DNA of 64,000 bases from Phylloscopus collybita. Its lineage: Eukaryota; Chordata; Aves; Passeriformes; Phylloscopidae. The notes under the pieces were generated by a model. It was not told the origin of the DNA. It searched no databases and worked only from the letters and a program-made list of their open reading frames with translations. Positions 12,801-25,292 of this stretch are shown piece after piece (positions within the stretch are counted from its first letter, which is position 1; each line of letters begins with the position of its first letter). The stretch spans positions 4,188,001-4,252,000 of the forward strand of contig JAJNNQ010000010.1 of the NCBI GenBank assembly GCA_027886175.1, written 5' to 3'. The translations under genes were made by a program, and so were the position numbers.

Positions 12801-13430
12801 CTTGGCAAGGTCAGGCCAGGGCAATAAACCCTTGAACTTTACAAATATGCAAAGCTGACATAAATAACAAATTAAACCCAGCCAGGTGTAGAGCTGCAGT
12901 GAGCTGCTTGCCAGAAAGATTCAAACTCTGGCCAGCTTGACCTCTGTTAGCTTGTGTGGAAAGCAGGGGCTTATCTCCTCGGCTTGCTGTCCATTAGGGT
13001 TCATACCTGTGGGCTCAGGTCACCTTCTTCTCATTAGCTTAGAAAAATTATATCACTTCATTAGAGGTGCTTGTTCAGCTTCTGAGTGTCCCCAGGCATT
13101 TGGATGTGTTGCTGGGTGAGTGCTGATTTTGTCAGAGCTGCAAGCTCTGGGTGTTTTGGGTCCTCTTTTAGGGATAAGTCCAGACTCAACTAGCAAGAGG
13201 GAGTGTGGAGATTCCTCTGCTGCAGGATTTGGTGAGGTAGGATAGGCAGGAGAGGACTGGGGTCTTTGTTCACTCTATGTGAAATACAAAATAGGGTGCA
13301 AAATGCCTGGTTAGAAGAAGCCTGGCCAATAATAAACACAAATGAACCACAAGCTGGCTGGCTGGCCCTGTGAGCCCTCTGAGAGTGGCTGCTGGTGTCG
13401 CTCACAGAATCACACAGCACCCGAGAGCTA
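9861..13430. other. Non-coding stretch with minor motifs
   Basis: No gene was recognised. The plus-strand frames at 10501-10773 and 10544-10879 are hydrophobic by chance composition and overlap each other. A purine-rich patch lies at 10986-11022. An octamer-like ATATGCAAA occurs at 12845-12853, in a segment (about 12780-12960) that looks moderately complex but has no further support. An imperfect palindrome at 11633-11676 is listed separately. Confidence 0.5.
11633..11676. repeat. Imperfect 44-bp palindrome
   Basis: The ends TGATTCAGGGAAG and CTTCCAGGAATCA are near-perfect reverse complements; 13 of the outer 17 positions pair. They close on a short centre containing GTACATATG. Size and end sequence are compatible with an internally deleted member of the palindromic repeats seen elsewhere in the window, but the match is too short to be sure. 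It may be a chance hairpin. Confidence 0.3.
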
Positions 13431-13620
13431 TTTTGGATCGAGCTCTAAGTGGTGCTTTAGAGAAAGGAGCCGATCCTTGCACCAATTTTAGACATATCTG
13501 TTGTAAATTCTCCGTGTAATCAGGACTTCATTAGAGGTGTAATTGTCACTGCAATCAATCACTGCATCATTCTGAGCATCACTGACAGATTTCCAGAGGC
13601 ATTCAGCTGCAGATACACCA
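13431..13620. promoter_or_regulatory. Candidate conserved non-coding element beside palindromic repeats
   Basis: The sequence is complex and motif-dense: CGATCCTTGCACCAATTTTA near 13470, TCATTAGAGGTGTAATTGTC near 13529, and CAATCAATCACTGCATCATT near 13552, with retained CpGs. It has no open frame of interest. It ends directly at the first of two palindromic elements (13625-13704 and 13727-13820), so part of it may itself derive from old repeats. The regulatory reading is inference. Confidence 0.3.
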
Positions 13621-13624
13621 TCTC

Positions 13625-13704
13625 AGTGGGATTTTCAAATGTCTCTTAAGCGCATTAAGCACCTAACTCCCACTGAATGCTCAAGGGGTTTTTAAAATCC
13701 CACT
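13625..13704. mobile_element. Short palindromic MITE-like element, 80 bp
   Basis: The ends form terminal inverted repeats: AGTGGGATTTTCAAAT at 13625-13640 and TTTTTAAAATCCCACT at 13689-13704, with 14 of 16 positions complementary. The inside reads CTTAAGCGCATTAAGCACC and AACTCCCACTGAATGC, which agrees with the interior (CCTAACTCCCATTGA type) I remember for palindromic repeats in sauropsid genomes. There is no coding capacity, so any mobility would have needed a transposase supplied elsewhere. No target-site duplication is obvious. Confidence 0.55.
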
Positions 13705-13726
13705 ATGTGTATCTCTATATCTTGCC

Positions 13727-13820
13727 CTTAAACAAGTGCTTAATTTTAAGTGCAGGTAGTTTCATTGATGTGTGCAGCGCTGCTCGTGTGGTTAAACATG
13801 TGCTAAATGTGCAGTTAAAC
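13727..13820. mobile_element. Second decayed palindromic element, CTTAAGCA family
   Basis: The left arm reads CTTAAACAAGTGCTTAATTT and then AAGTGCAGGTAGTTTCATTG. The right part reads CTGCTCGTGTGGTTAAACAT and then GTGCTAAATGTGCAG. It resembles the intact palindrome at 46419-46511, whose arms carry GCTTCTAACTTTAAG and a GTAGT/ACTGC centre, so I place both in one family. The right arm appears to have lost a few bases, which weakens the pairing. Confidence 0.4.
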
Positions 13821-16800
13821 CGTGGCCATAATGGGTGGGGGAGGAATTTGGTGAAAACATTCAGTGCTTTGAATATAAATGTTTCACTATCACACCTTAA
13901 TTTTTGGATACTGGTTTGAGGCAGAAGCAGTGAAAAAAAAAAAAGTCTCTTTAGACTGGAAAATTGAGGAAATTTGTTCTGAGAATCACAAAAAGGGAAT
14001 AATATAGCACACTGGGGCATGATGTTCTACAGAATCCCTTTACAAGTGTAACCAGACTTGACAATCTTTGCCGTGAGAATTGCTTTGACTTTTTTTTTTT
14101 TTTCAAATGCAAAGCCAGACCTCTTACAAAAACACTCACCCTGAGAGGCAATACTCTGTAGTGACTACTGAGCTGTCCTGTCCTCTTGAACAACACGTTT
14201 CACCTCTCTGTGCTTCTCTTTTCCCTCCCACTGTCTTTACTATTTATATTACAAGAACTCTGGTGCAGGGACAGTCTCTGTGTTTGCATAGCTCTCTCCA
14301 TAATGGTGTTGTCTCTCTGCTGGGACCGCCCAGTGCTGTCGTTAGTAAAATCTAGTGACTATCTTGCATAATAAAAAAAAAAAAAAACCAAAAAACAAAC
14401 AAACCAAAACCCTGTAGGAATAGGAAATTGGAAAAAAGCCCCGACCCTTGCTCTTAGTTGTTCAGGTTTTAGGTTTGTCCCTGAGTCACAGGTTATGGCT
14501 CTTCAACACGTGAGGTTTATATAGACTTGCTAAAGAGATCTGTCCTGATAAATGGGTCGGATGCTTTTTATAGAGCTCTCCACTGGGCCCACTCCATCAT
14601 AATGAAGCTTCAACACAGGCCTCCACAGAGCTCCAGGAGAGAAATCTGGGAAGGAGAAAGTGAAGGGAGATTGGGTGAGTTTACACTACGTGTTAAGTGG
14701 AAGAGCTGCAAAGAGGTTGGGAGACTTGTCATGACATGCAATTAAAGGCTCCTCTGGGAGTGTCTGTATAAACTCTACATGTAGCAGAAAGAAAACAGAC
14801 AGCTGACAGTTGTACTGTGAAGTCTTAGAAGAATATACAGTGTTCACTGCTGACACTCAAAGGCAATTTTGCTGAGTTCTGTGAAGTCTAAACACTTTTA
14901 CTTAAGAGTTAGGGACAATTCCTGTCAAAGAGCTGGAATTTCTGCCCTAGCTGCTATGAGTTAGCTTCCAGGAACCTCTCTTGAACTGAACCTGACACAT
15001 ATTTTGTTTGTTTTAGTTATGCTTCCATTTGATGAGGGCTCTTGCTGGTGCTCTTTTGCCTCTGCTATTGATGGTGGCTGGAGCATGTGACAGGTATCCC
15101 ACTCGCCTGGGTTCCTGTTTGGGGCACACCCTGGGATCCTTGGGTCAGGCTGTTTGTTGTGTCTCCCAGATTTTCTAGCAGGAGTGTGTGTGCATGTGTG
15201 ACACATCCAGAAGTGCAAATGGGGGAGATGCAGGGGAAGGAGTAAATAAATCTGGGAAGGACCCTGTCTTTATGTGCCTTGAGAATTGTGTTGATGGTTG
15301 AGCCTGCTGGTTGGGAGGGGAAGGATAAAAGAAAACCTCTGATCTACCAAGTCCTTTAACCCCCTTTTTCTTCATAGTTCTGAGAAGCCTGAATGAGGAT
15401 CTGCATTGGTTTGAGGCTGTGACTACTTGATATATTAAATTGCAAGGAAATCTTCCAGGTCTGCAGTGGAACTGAAATGGGAACCAGCTTGGCATGGCCA
15501 TGGAGGCAGAGGCCCAAACCTCCATCAGGCTCACTCAAAGCAAGAGCTTTATGCTTCTCTTAGGGACCTGGGTGAGGTCCCCAAGTAACAGGTTGTTGGC
15601 TGATTTGGTCAAGGCCCACATTTCCCATAACACATCATTGGGTCAGTGCTGTAAAGTGATTTCTATTTGCTCCATGGAAGTCTCCATTCTGTATTGGGGA
15701 GCCTGTTGTTTTTCTTGCTTCTTACCACAACCAGAGGGAGGAAGTCACTGGGCCAAGAGACATCACCCTTTCTTTATTTTCTTCTAGCATTCCACATGCA
15801 GGTCCCTAATAAAAAAGAGGGAAGATGTAGAGAACCTGAGCATCATTCAAATCATCAGAGACATTACCACCAGCTGTCATGGCTATTTATTTTTGGGATG
15901 GGATGTCTTTACTTTACAAAGAACTTAGAAGTCCTCTAGGAGGAACTCAAGTAGATTTTTACTTCTTTCTAGATATAAGGGAATGGCAAATGAGAAGCAA
16001 ACAACTTGAAATTCAACAGAGAATTTGGAGTGCAGATTTAATTTGTATGAGAAGGCTGTGGTAATGGGAAATATAGAAAACTCTAAGTTTTGATGGTTGG
16101 ACCAGGCTTAGAGCCTAAAGGCATATATCACTGAAGGGTATTAAATATTTAAAAGAAGGTTTATTTAGAGTCCTCAAAACTGACAGGATCTTAAATACAA
16201 GATCATATGGCAAGAAAGCTCAACATCATTCTTGTCAGGGTGAATTAACTGTGGTGTATAGCCCTGTATAAATAAGCAGCCATGGAAACTCCCAGCTTCA
16301 TTTAAAGTCCTGGAAAACCAAATTATCTTCATTCAGAAGAAAAAAGAATAAGACCAGGGTAGGAAGAAAGCAGATGAACCCAAGCTTTCTGCGGAGTTTT
16401 ATAAGCACATATTTCTCAGGTAATTCTTCAATTATTTTAAAAGAATACAGAAAATGATTGTGTTTCCAGGGTCCAGTTGTGTTTCCAATTGTTTATTGGC
16501 AGGTACAACTTGAATTGGTTGGAAGGAATTACACTTATAGTGCATTTCATGATACAATTCTTCAGTTAAATCTTTCCCTTCTGGGTGTTTCTTCAAGCTT
16601 CTGGGGAAGTGCTCCTCCTCAGGGGAGGAAGTTGCTATTATTATTGCAAGGAGATTCAGCCAGGCTGTAGCTGAGGGACTCATTGAGAGTGTTCATCTGT
16701 GTCTCTCTTTATTTAATCCTCCTCAGTACTGCAGCCCCTCCTGCCTCAAAAAAATAGCTCCCCTTGCTTAGAATGTTGAAACTTGTGGCCTAACAGAAAA

Positions 16801-19800
16801 CAGTTTGGTCCAGTAAATGACAATGAATTCCAGTGTGTTGGCCATGCTGATGGAAAGGATGGAAATGGAAAGGAGCCTTGGCCAAGAGCTAGGGTGGTGC
16901 CCATGCTGTGTTACAGCAATGTGCACCTCCTTCTACCTTATCTGTGCACCAAAACATGCCTTGGGAACATTTTAAGCATCTCCACCATGCTAGAATTTCT
17001 CTTCCTAGGCTGCAGCAGATAGCTGCCAACGTGGTGTTTGCACTGCTGTGGGAGCCTTTCTGCAGAAGGTCAGTGGGGGAGTGTAATCAGTTTAGAACTG
17101 GATGTTGTAACTTACTTGAATGAAAGATTTTTTTCTAAAGGTGACATTAAGATGAAATATTTAAGATAAACCAGAAGATTTGAGTGGAAATTCACAACGT
17201 CCCTCTGAAACAGTCCATGCTGATTTACTGATCTTCCACTTTCAATTTATGAGCTGAGACCAGAGTATACCACTGGAGGATGAGAATAGAGTAGTCATAT
17301 TAGAGCCAGCTCATATATCCTACGGACAGACTTTGGAAGAATTAGAAAGTATAATAAAGTGCTTGTCCCTTTAAGACACTGCTTGGATCCTTGCCAATTT
17401 AGATCCCAGAGCATTAGATATTTTAAAAGCCCTTAAAACTGTCTCTCTTCTTTTTTCCTTGGTGTGGTGGTTTTTTCTTTTTTTTTTCTCCCTTGTTGTC
17501 TGAGGTTTTCACCTTTTAACAATGCAGACACAATGGTAGGAGCATCCTTTGCTTTACAGCTTTCTCCCCCTACAGCTTATTGAGGGTGGAATTCTGTTCC
17601 CCATCCCATTATTTTAAACACGAAATAACTCTTTAGAAGGCAGAGCATGTATGTGACATGCACAAGAGAGAGAAAACATACCTTGTTTTAAAAAGGCAAA
17701 TCCTTGGTTTTACATAGGAGCAGTAACACTGGGATACACAAGGGCATCCAGGTACTTTTCAAGCAAATAAATACTGCCAGGGCACTGCAGTGACCTTTGC
17801 TCTCTGACATTTTCAGCTAATGGTCACCGTATGTGCCAAAAAAAAGCTGACCCTGCTATTGCTGGGGGACCTGCCTGGAGGTTTGGATGTCTCCTTGGAG
17901 AGCAGCCACCTTATCAGTGAGCTCAGCAGCCTGTGGGTCAAACAAAAGTCCAGTTTGGGCTCTGCTGCAGCCCCAGTGTCTCACACCCGATACAGCCACT
18001 CCTCCCAGGGAGAGCAAGGGGCCTTCAAAGGGGTCACAATCATTCTGGAAGTGTTTCTGAAGTGAATTTTCTTCAAAAAGAACCACTCTGCTAATGGTTA
18101 GAGTGCCTAAAAAAGGATTTTGTTTGAAGATACTGTCCCAAGAAGGTTTGTGGAGAGTTCTCTTTGGGCTGGGCTCTGAAACATAGTTTGATGCAAGATA
18201 AAAGGAACTTGGGTAAAGAGGAAAGGTAGTCTAGGACTAGAATAAACAAAAAGTGAATTAATTGGCCATCAATCTGGGTCCATGTTTTGAGCAATACAGA
18301 ACAGAGGAGGGACCCAGGGATTTTTGTGCCATAGCACATGAATGGAAAATTGTGATTCATTCCCCTGTTTGCTATTTCTTCAGATCTGATTTTTCTTCTG
18401 GTAAGGCAAAGATCCCCTCCAGTTTTAGGCAGCAATTTCATCTCATGCAATGGGGAGATTAAGCCTGCTGAAAGACCTCTTTTAAGGAGGATTCAATATT
18501 CCCTTCTCTCTTCATGGAGATTATAAGATAATGCATCTGGAACAACATTAGCTCATCCAGGTCTGTGGTTTTATTCTTGATAATCAAATACCAGAAATCT
18601 CATGCTCTCATCTGCCTGAACATATTTTTGGGTAAGGAGTAGGCTTCAGCTACCACACATGGCTGTGGTCAGATATTGTGAGATCTCCTAAACACGAACA
18701 GAAAATTTCTATCCTCTAAGTCATATCTAAACATTCCTCTTTCTCTTATATTTTCTTTCTGCAGCTGAGAGAGTTATGGTAGTTCAGGCCAAGAGAACAT
18801 GTTTATTTCTCCTTTGGTAGTGTTTACTCGGCAGACTCCCAAACTTGGGTTCAGGCTGCATTTGCTTTCAAATGAGAATTATTTTGATGGCCTCAGCCTT
18901 ATTCTATATAGTGCAGTTGTGTCAAGAGCTAGCATTAAGTCACTGTCTGTCTGGATTAAGTTTTAAGGGTACAATGAAGAGTCTGTAGATGTTCTGTTGG
19001 GAGACAGCTGGCCAAATGGACACAGACTTCCTTCTGAGTCTCAGCAACAGCTACATTCTTAAACAACAAGATTTGTTTTGTCAGTTCTTACAAAACCAAG
19101 TGGGTTTCCTGTTAAGTTTAGCCTAGAAGTGAGACAATTATAGGGAAAAAAAAAAAAAAAAAAAAGCTGAAGCACATCTTGGGAGCTTTTAGGAGCTTAT
19201 GACACTTTGTTTGGCCTTTTGAGACAGCTATTAGTCATTTATCCCCTTTCAACTGCAGAGCACTGGAGTGCAACATCTGTGCTCTGCTTCACCTTCCTCA
19301 GGACCATTCAGCAGAGATGGAGCAGATCTTCCCACCAGCATCAGTCTCCTGTCTCAGGCATCTGGCTCTCTCTGTCTCACAAAATTTTGCATTTTGTCAG
19401 TGGAGACATTACATTTTTAGTGACTTATGCAAAAGCAATTTTCTTATAATGTTAATTGTTACATTGTAAAAGCATACATTATACATTAATTCTAGTCTTG
19501 CAACTTCTCTAATTATTAATCATACATCTAGTAAACCAATCCATACAGGGAACTAGTTTCAATTACACTGATATAAATGATGAAGATGCATAAGATTTGT
19601 GCTGTATTGTGGATCAGTGATGATGCTTTGATTTTTAACATTATCTGAAACTCTGTCCATAGAATTTTTATAAAGCAGGTGATAACCTAAGAACCCTTCA
19701 AGATCACTCAGTCCTGTAGAAGACATTCTCAATGCAGCTTTAATGTTGTCCAAACAGCCACAAATATATTTATTCTTGAAAGAATTCTAAGGGAGATTTT

Positions 19801-21437
19801 TTTTTTTGTAAAAGATTGAATTTTATTCATATTTGAGAATTATAATGTGAAAGAATAGTGATTTCCTTAGTAAATGAGCAAAATTTCAAAGTTTTGTTTT
19901 TTAGCTTTATGAAGTTTTTATTTTCTCAGTTCATATTTTGCTCAGAATTATTACTTAACAAATTAATCTCCAGAAGTTGCCTGGATTCACTCTGGTGTTA
20001 GAAACAATTCAGCTTCTTCTTCTGCCCAACTTTTTTTCCATAAAATTTGCACATATCCATGAGATGACGATAAGCAGACTGGGGAGGGATCTGAAGAAAT
20101 TGCCCTGCATTTTAGCCTTCAATTATGCAAGGTGATCTTAAGAAAACAAGAAGTCAAGTCCTGAAAGGTCTCTGAATAGCAGTGGAAAATAATTCATGCC
20201 AGATTGTTCCTTGTTAGTAGTAAAGAGAGACTGTTATAAATTGATTAACACAGAGAGCTGATGGATATTCTTCACGCCTAAAGAGTAGTTTCTTTGGTTT
20301 TACAAACTGATAAAAACAGGTGAGTTAGAAGCCTAAATGACAGTGAAAGTCAATGAACAAAATACTTGGGTCACAAAGCATTTGAAAATGCCCTGGTGGG
20401 GCAGTGAATCCTGACTTTGTAGCATCAACCAAGCAAATGAAAGGTCTTCAAAGTTATGAAGTCTGTTATCTTTCAAAGGGTGAGATGAGAGAAATCAAAA
20501 TGACTTCATGGCAATTAATCTGATAGTCTGATGGTCTAAATATCTGCTTTATAAACTGCAACAAGATGTGTGTCAGGGCCTTTGCCACCTCAGAGCTGTA
20601 GAGCATGGAAAGATACCATAGCAAGTCATCATAATAATATTTTTCATTCATAAATATTTCCAGCAAGTCCACAGATGCAACAAAGTGAAAAATGGAAGGT
20701 GTCTGGTCAGACCTATCTACCTTTGCAAATGAAGTCTAGTGCTGAAATTGCTTCATTTGAAAGCAACTACTTTGTTTGAAATTCTACCAGTTTGGGTAGA
20801 ATTCTACCAGAAAGTGAAGAAGTTACTTCTGCTCTTGGTGAAAGCACATGGTTGGTGTTTGGGAGGCTGTACCAGTTCAGGCACCTGCAAAACTGAGTCA
20901 TTTTGCAAATTGGTGCATATTCATAGTAGCACAAATAGTTTAAAATGGAATCTGGAAAGGAAATGCTTTTTTTTTGTTTTTTTTTCATCATTGACTTCTT
21001 GCCACATCATATGGTCTACACAGCTTCAGGCAGCTCTGGACTAACATCAACACCCTGCAGCCCAGGTGACTCCCTCACACTCAGGTAGTGACCAGAATAG
21101 TCATCTCCTTGAGATTCAATATTCCTTGAGAGAAGCATTTGCAAACAGCTGTAGGCTGCCAATTGATCATATAGGCTGTTGGCAAATATTTATGGTTAAA
21201 AAAGGCACGGACAGGATGCCTGCCTTGATTCACAAATGCTTTTTGGCACAGAAAAAATTACCCAAATACTCAGTGAGTCATATTTGAAGGGAATAATTAG
21301 AACAGTTCTTAGGCTGTCTGAAAACCTCATTGTCTGAATCAAGGAAGCGAGCTAAGGTGTTCAGTTTTACCTACACAAACACAAGCTTTATGTAATTGAA
21401 AAAAACCCAAAAGGTGAAAAACCCCTGAAGAATAATT
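13821..21437. other. Long non-coding stretch with A and T runs only
   Basis: No gene, RNA gene or dispersed repeat was recognised over about 7.6 kb. Simple-sequence items are short A or T runs near 13933, 14091, 14373, 17480 and 19146 (the last about 20 A). The longest frames (119 codons at 15175-15534 minus and 18091-18450 minus) show no domain, signal peptide or splice context. Decayed repeats beyond recognition by eye are likely. Confidence 0.5.
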
Positions 21438-21591
21438 TCATAGAGTCATAAATGTTTTGGATTGGAAGGGACCTTAAAGCTCATCTAGTTACAACTCCCC
21501 TGCCTTGGGCAAGAACACCTTCCACTGGACCAGGGTATTCCAAGCCGCATCCAACCTGGCCTTGGACACTTCCAGGGATGGAATTTAAATG
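21438..21591 (-). mobile_element. CR1 LINE 3' fragment, 154 bp
   Basis: On the plus strand it reads TCATAGAGTCATAAATG, TTGGATTGGAAGGGACCTTA, CATCTAGTTACAACTCCCCT, then ACCTTCCACTGGACCAGG, CATCCAACCTGGCCTTGG and ACTTCCAGGGATGG. This is the complement of the avian CR1 3' untranslated region, complete at its 3' end and truncated early at its 5' end. It lies in the same orientation as the other two copies in the window. Confidence 0.93.
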
Positions 21592-22889
21592 ATTCAAGCA
21601 GGCCAGGTGAATTTGAATTTGGTCTAAATGAGGCCTGCACATTATTTCACTAAAAGTTCTCAAGTAGGACACAAGATCCCAAAGAATGAATTAATGGAAG
21701 GGGACTTGCTCTTTTCCTCTCTCCTGTGTGAGGTTACTCCTCTTCTCCACAGTTCCTGCTCTGCCAGCTCATTCCTGCCTCAGGGGAAGGCCATTATTTA
21801 ATAAATCTGTTCTGGGTTTTAAATAGGAGGTTTTGCATTGAAATAGATATCTGAGCCAACCCAGCAGAATCTGTGAGATGTGACAGGAGCAGAGTGGCAG
21901 TGGTAGACCAGAATGGCTGCCCTCAAAAAACAGGAGATAAATATTACAACTCAGAGGAAACCTCATTCCCTGCATTTGTGTGTTTCAGTATGTAACATTC
22001 ATGTAGTATAAGTACTTGGTGACAGGCTCTAAACCCCCGCCAACTTTGGGGTTCTGTTCACTGTTTTAATCATAATTTAGGTGTGGGGGTTAGGATTAAC
22101 AGCAGGCAAACATTAACCACGGCTGCTGGACCTCAGTGAGCCTACCAAAAATGGGGAGTGGGTTAGCTGAGAGAGTAGTCACTGGGAAAAGATGAAACTC
22201 AGATGTATTGAAAATGTAAAAGAAAATTGCGAGCAGCACAGGGAAGAAAGTTGATTGGAAAAAATAGGGAACCTTTACAGCTCTTGATAGAAAAGGTGAA
22301 ATTCAGTGAAAAAAGCAATAGTGAGCAGGAATAGGCGACCAGAAAATAATGATATGTCAAAAGGATGCTTATGCTCTACACAGAAGGTTCTGAACCCATG
22401 AAACAGGGAAAGAATTAATATCACCCTCTTTGGCTTTGGTGACTTGCACTGTGGCAGAGGAGTAAAACTCAGGGATACACTGGAAGGTTATAATGTTGTG
22501 TAGGTTTGTCCAGAAGGGCAAACAGAAGGAATGTAGAGAGGTCTGTGTGTTATTTGTTAGAGAAAAGGAGTTATTACTGCTTTGCCAGGTGGGTTGAGGC
22601 AGAAATCTCATACCTCTGAAAGTAATACCAGATCCCAAGGGCTGGCTACATGGAAATCTCCTCTATCCACAGTGTTCATTAGGCCATTTGCCTCTATAAA
22701 GATCAGACAAATTTATGTTGAGCTAGGTCACATGAGGCCAAAACCTCACCTGCTTCAGGCTTTCAGGACTGTACTTTAATGACAATTTAGGATCTAATGG
22801 AAGGCCAGGAAAAGGGTCATTTTATATCTGGAATATACTAGCATCTAACGCCAAAATGATGTAATATATCTGATTGCACATTATGTATA
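21592..22889. other. Non-coding stretch, nothing recognised
   Basis: The region between the CR1 copy and the candidate element at 22.9 kb holds no recognisable gene or repeat. Frames are under 90 codons. A C-rich patch (AAACCCCCGCC near 22031) is the only compositional oddity. Confidence 0.5.
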
Positions 22890-23530
22890 AATCAGGACAG
22901 CTCTTTAGTAGAAAGACCATATGTTTTCCACGCCAATGGAGATTTACACAGATTCCTGGGGCTACCTGCCCGGGTTAAGGCACTGTGACTCTCCCTTCCC
23001 AAAAAAAGCTTGGCCAAAGCGCTACGGCCAAGCTGGCCCTTAAAATAACAAGCCACGACAGCAAGAATGACAAAAAAAAACACAAGCCCCCAAAGCCATC
23101 AAGTGTGTAGTCAGGCTTGGCTGCCATAAAGCTCAGTGCTGGCATTCTTTGGGAGCGTGGGGCGGGGTGGGGGGGGAGTTGCTGCATTCCCCTGGAATGC
23201 GGCGAATGGCTTGTAAATTAGAGCCCCTAATGAAACCGCGCTGGTGTCCAACTGCAGCAATCATCTGGTTAAAATCAGGCAGTAATTCCACTAATTTTAC
23301 TGCCCTTCTCCCAGCCCTCAACGCCTCATTTAGGAAAAAATGTTTATGTTCCCCTCAAAACACCTGCATTTTAACTTGGGTCCCCGAAGCAATTATTTTT
23401 ATTTTATTTTATTTTTTAAGACTTTCTGTTGTGAAATGCAACATCCCTCCGTTTTCTGAGCCGAAGCACATGAACGCCCTGGGATTCCCAATCTTCAGGC
23501 ATGTTTAACTAGCACTATTTTTCTTGCACA
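22890..23530. promoter_or_regulatory. Candidate conserved non-coding element with a stem-loop
   Basis: The block stands out by retained CpGs and high complexity: CTACCTGCCCGGGTTAAGG near 22962, AAGCGCTACGGCC at 23017-23029, CCTAATGAAACCGCGCTGG near 23226, and a TAAT-bearing stretch AGTAATTCCACTAATTTTAC near 23281. A perfect inverted repeat with 9-bp arms lies at 23007-23034. Frames crossing the block on both strands look non-coding (hydrophobic or low-information). I infer a developmental enhancer or a structured non-coding element; a cross-bird alignment would settle it. Confidence 0.45.
23007..23034. repeat. Perfect inverted repeat, 9-bp arms
   Basis: AGCTTGGCC (23007-23015) and GGCCAAGCT (23026-23034) are exact reverse complements around a 10-nt loop, AAAGCGCTAC. 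The left arm and loop also contain the palindrome TTGGCCAA at 23010-23017. The arms include TTGGC and GCCAA, the half-sites of NFI proteins, though the gap of 12 between them is wider than NFI's usual 5. It could act as a protein-binding palindrome or an RNA hairpin. Confidence 0.6.
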
Positions 23531-25249
23531 CTTCACAAGCTTCGCCATCCTATATATTTTCCACCCACAGCTGCTGTCCAGAAGTGTTTAGGATATATTT
23601 TTTTCCCCCCGTCTCAGTAAATGATGAAATAAAACTGCGTGGAGCTGTTTGCATTGTGACTAAGGAAGTTAAGGTTGATGGAGGTGATAGTGACTGACAC
23701 TTATCCAATTTCAGGCTTTCCAAAACGTCTGTGGTTCTTATCATGATTTAGTCTCTACTAGACCTTGTAGACATTAAACAACAAGAATGAGCACTATTCT
23801 CACTCAGGAGAAGAAACATTATATAGTGGATGCTGGAACACTACCACGATGTGCTGTGAGATCTTACCATCTGCTATTCCATTAGGGTGAGTTATTCATT
23901 TTGTCTCCTTGGTTTCATGTTCATTTAAAGCTTTGATAGATTATGACTAAAGATCTCCTTCAAAAGTTGTAAGCAGATATCCCCAGCCCGTGATGATACC
24001 ATTTCTTGAAGCACAGACATCCCAAACAAGGGAAATAGCCTTCCCATAAACAGTCAGAAGTCTTCCTTTCTCTCCAGTCCATACAATCCTGAAATACTTA
24101 GACTGTCAACAAATTCTTTGAGAAAACAGATAAATTTCCCATTCCCCAATCACCTGCAAATATCTCCATCCAATTTTCTGAATTCCTACAGTCATTCCCA
24201 TCAGGGCAAACCTCAGCCAGGCCAAGGTGTGCCAGTGCTGGAGTGCAGATCCTGGCAGTTCAGGTTGGCAAAACTAGGTGCAGCATCAAACTCCCTCCCT
24301 ATTTCACCTCAGAAAACAAAGAACCAGGGCTATGTAAAATATTATAGCTATCCATATGAGTGTTACTTCTGCAGTTATGATTGGGTGGAATGGGAATTTC
24401 CCATGCTAAGCCAATTCCATGGGGAACACTAATTTGTTGAAGCTGAAAATTAAGCTTTCTCTAGCTAGCAAGGAAAATGCTGGCCATGATTTCTGAAGAA
24501 GCAGATCTGGGAAATCTGTAGCTTGAAGAATTCAACTCAAGACTGAGGAGGCATCTCCAAATTCTTACTTTCTTTAACTCACACTAGTGTAGCATACTCA
24601 CTGTTAGTAAACCTGGAGTCAAGCACACCTAAAGAAGGGAAAGAGTGATTTGTTTTGCTTTCTGCATCACCTGGAAAATGGCACAACCTTTGATACTCTC
24701 ACAGTTGAGAAAACAGATAGAAATCTTTGCTCCTACAACACCAGAAAGAAATTTTCTTCCTTCTGCTGCTGGTTTGATAAACAAGTTATTCTGGACACAT
24801 GGTAAAATATTTAAGTGGGAAGACAGTGTGCTGATTGCAGTTAAGGGCTGATGGACATCCAGCATCCTACTGGCAGAGAGGCTCTGCCACCTCTTGGGAT
24901 TTCTCTCTGAGCTCAAGGGTAAGAACAGAGCTTGGTTATGTCCATCAAGGGCTGAAAAGCCCACAATGAGACCAGGGAAAAGGAGCAAACTCAACTTCTA
25001 GACACACCTAGTCACAAGAGGAGATTAAGGAAAAAGAAAGACGTATTTGACAGCACCCAGAAACACTGTGGGGGGAGGCAGTAGCTCAGGCAAAGCAGCA
25101 AAACCAGAGCTATGCTTAATCTCAAACTTCAAAGAAGAAAATTCCTCAGAGCTAATAGGTCCCAAACCAAAATATGGTCAGGTATGGAACATGTGGTCAC
25201 CACAGCATCCTGGAGGCTGCGAGAGGCTTACAAAAGCAACTGGGAATCT

Positions 25250-25292
<43 letters not shown>

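Noticed and set aside
18093..18110. TAATGGTTAGAGTGCC, tRNA-like A-box resembling a SINE head
   Set aside because: No B box or SINE body follows at the right distance, and no cloverleaf can be drawn.
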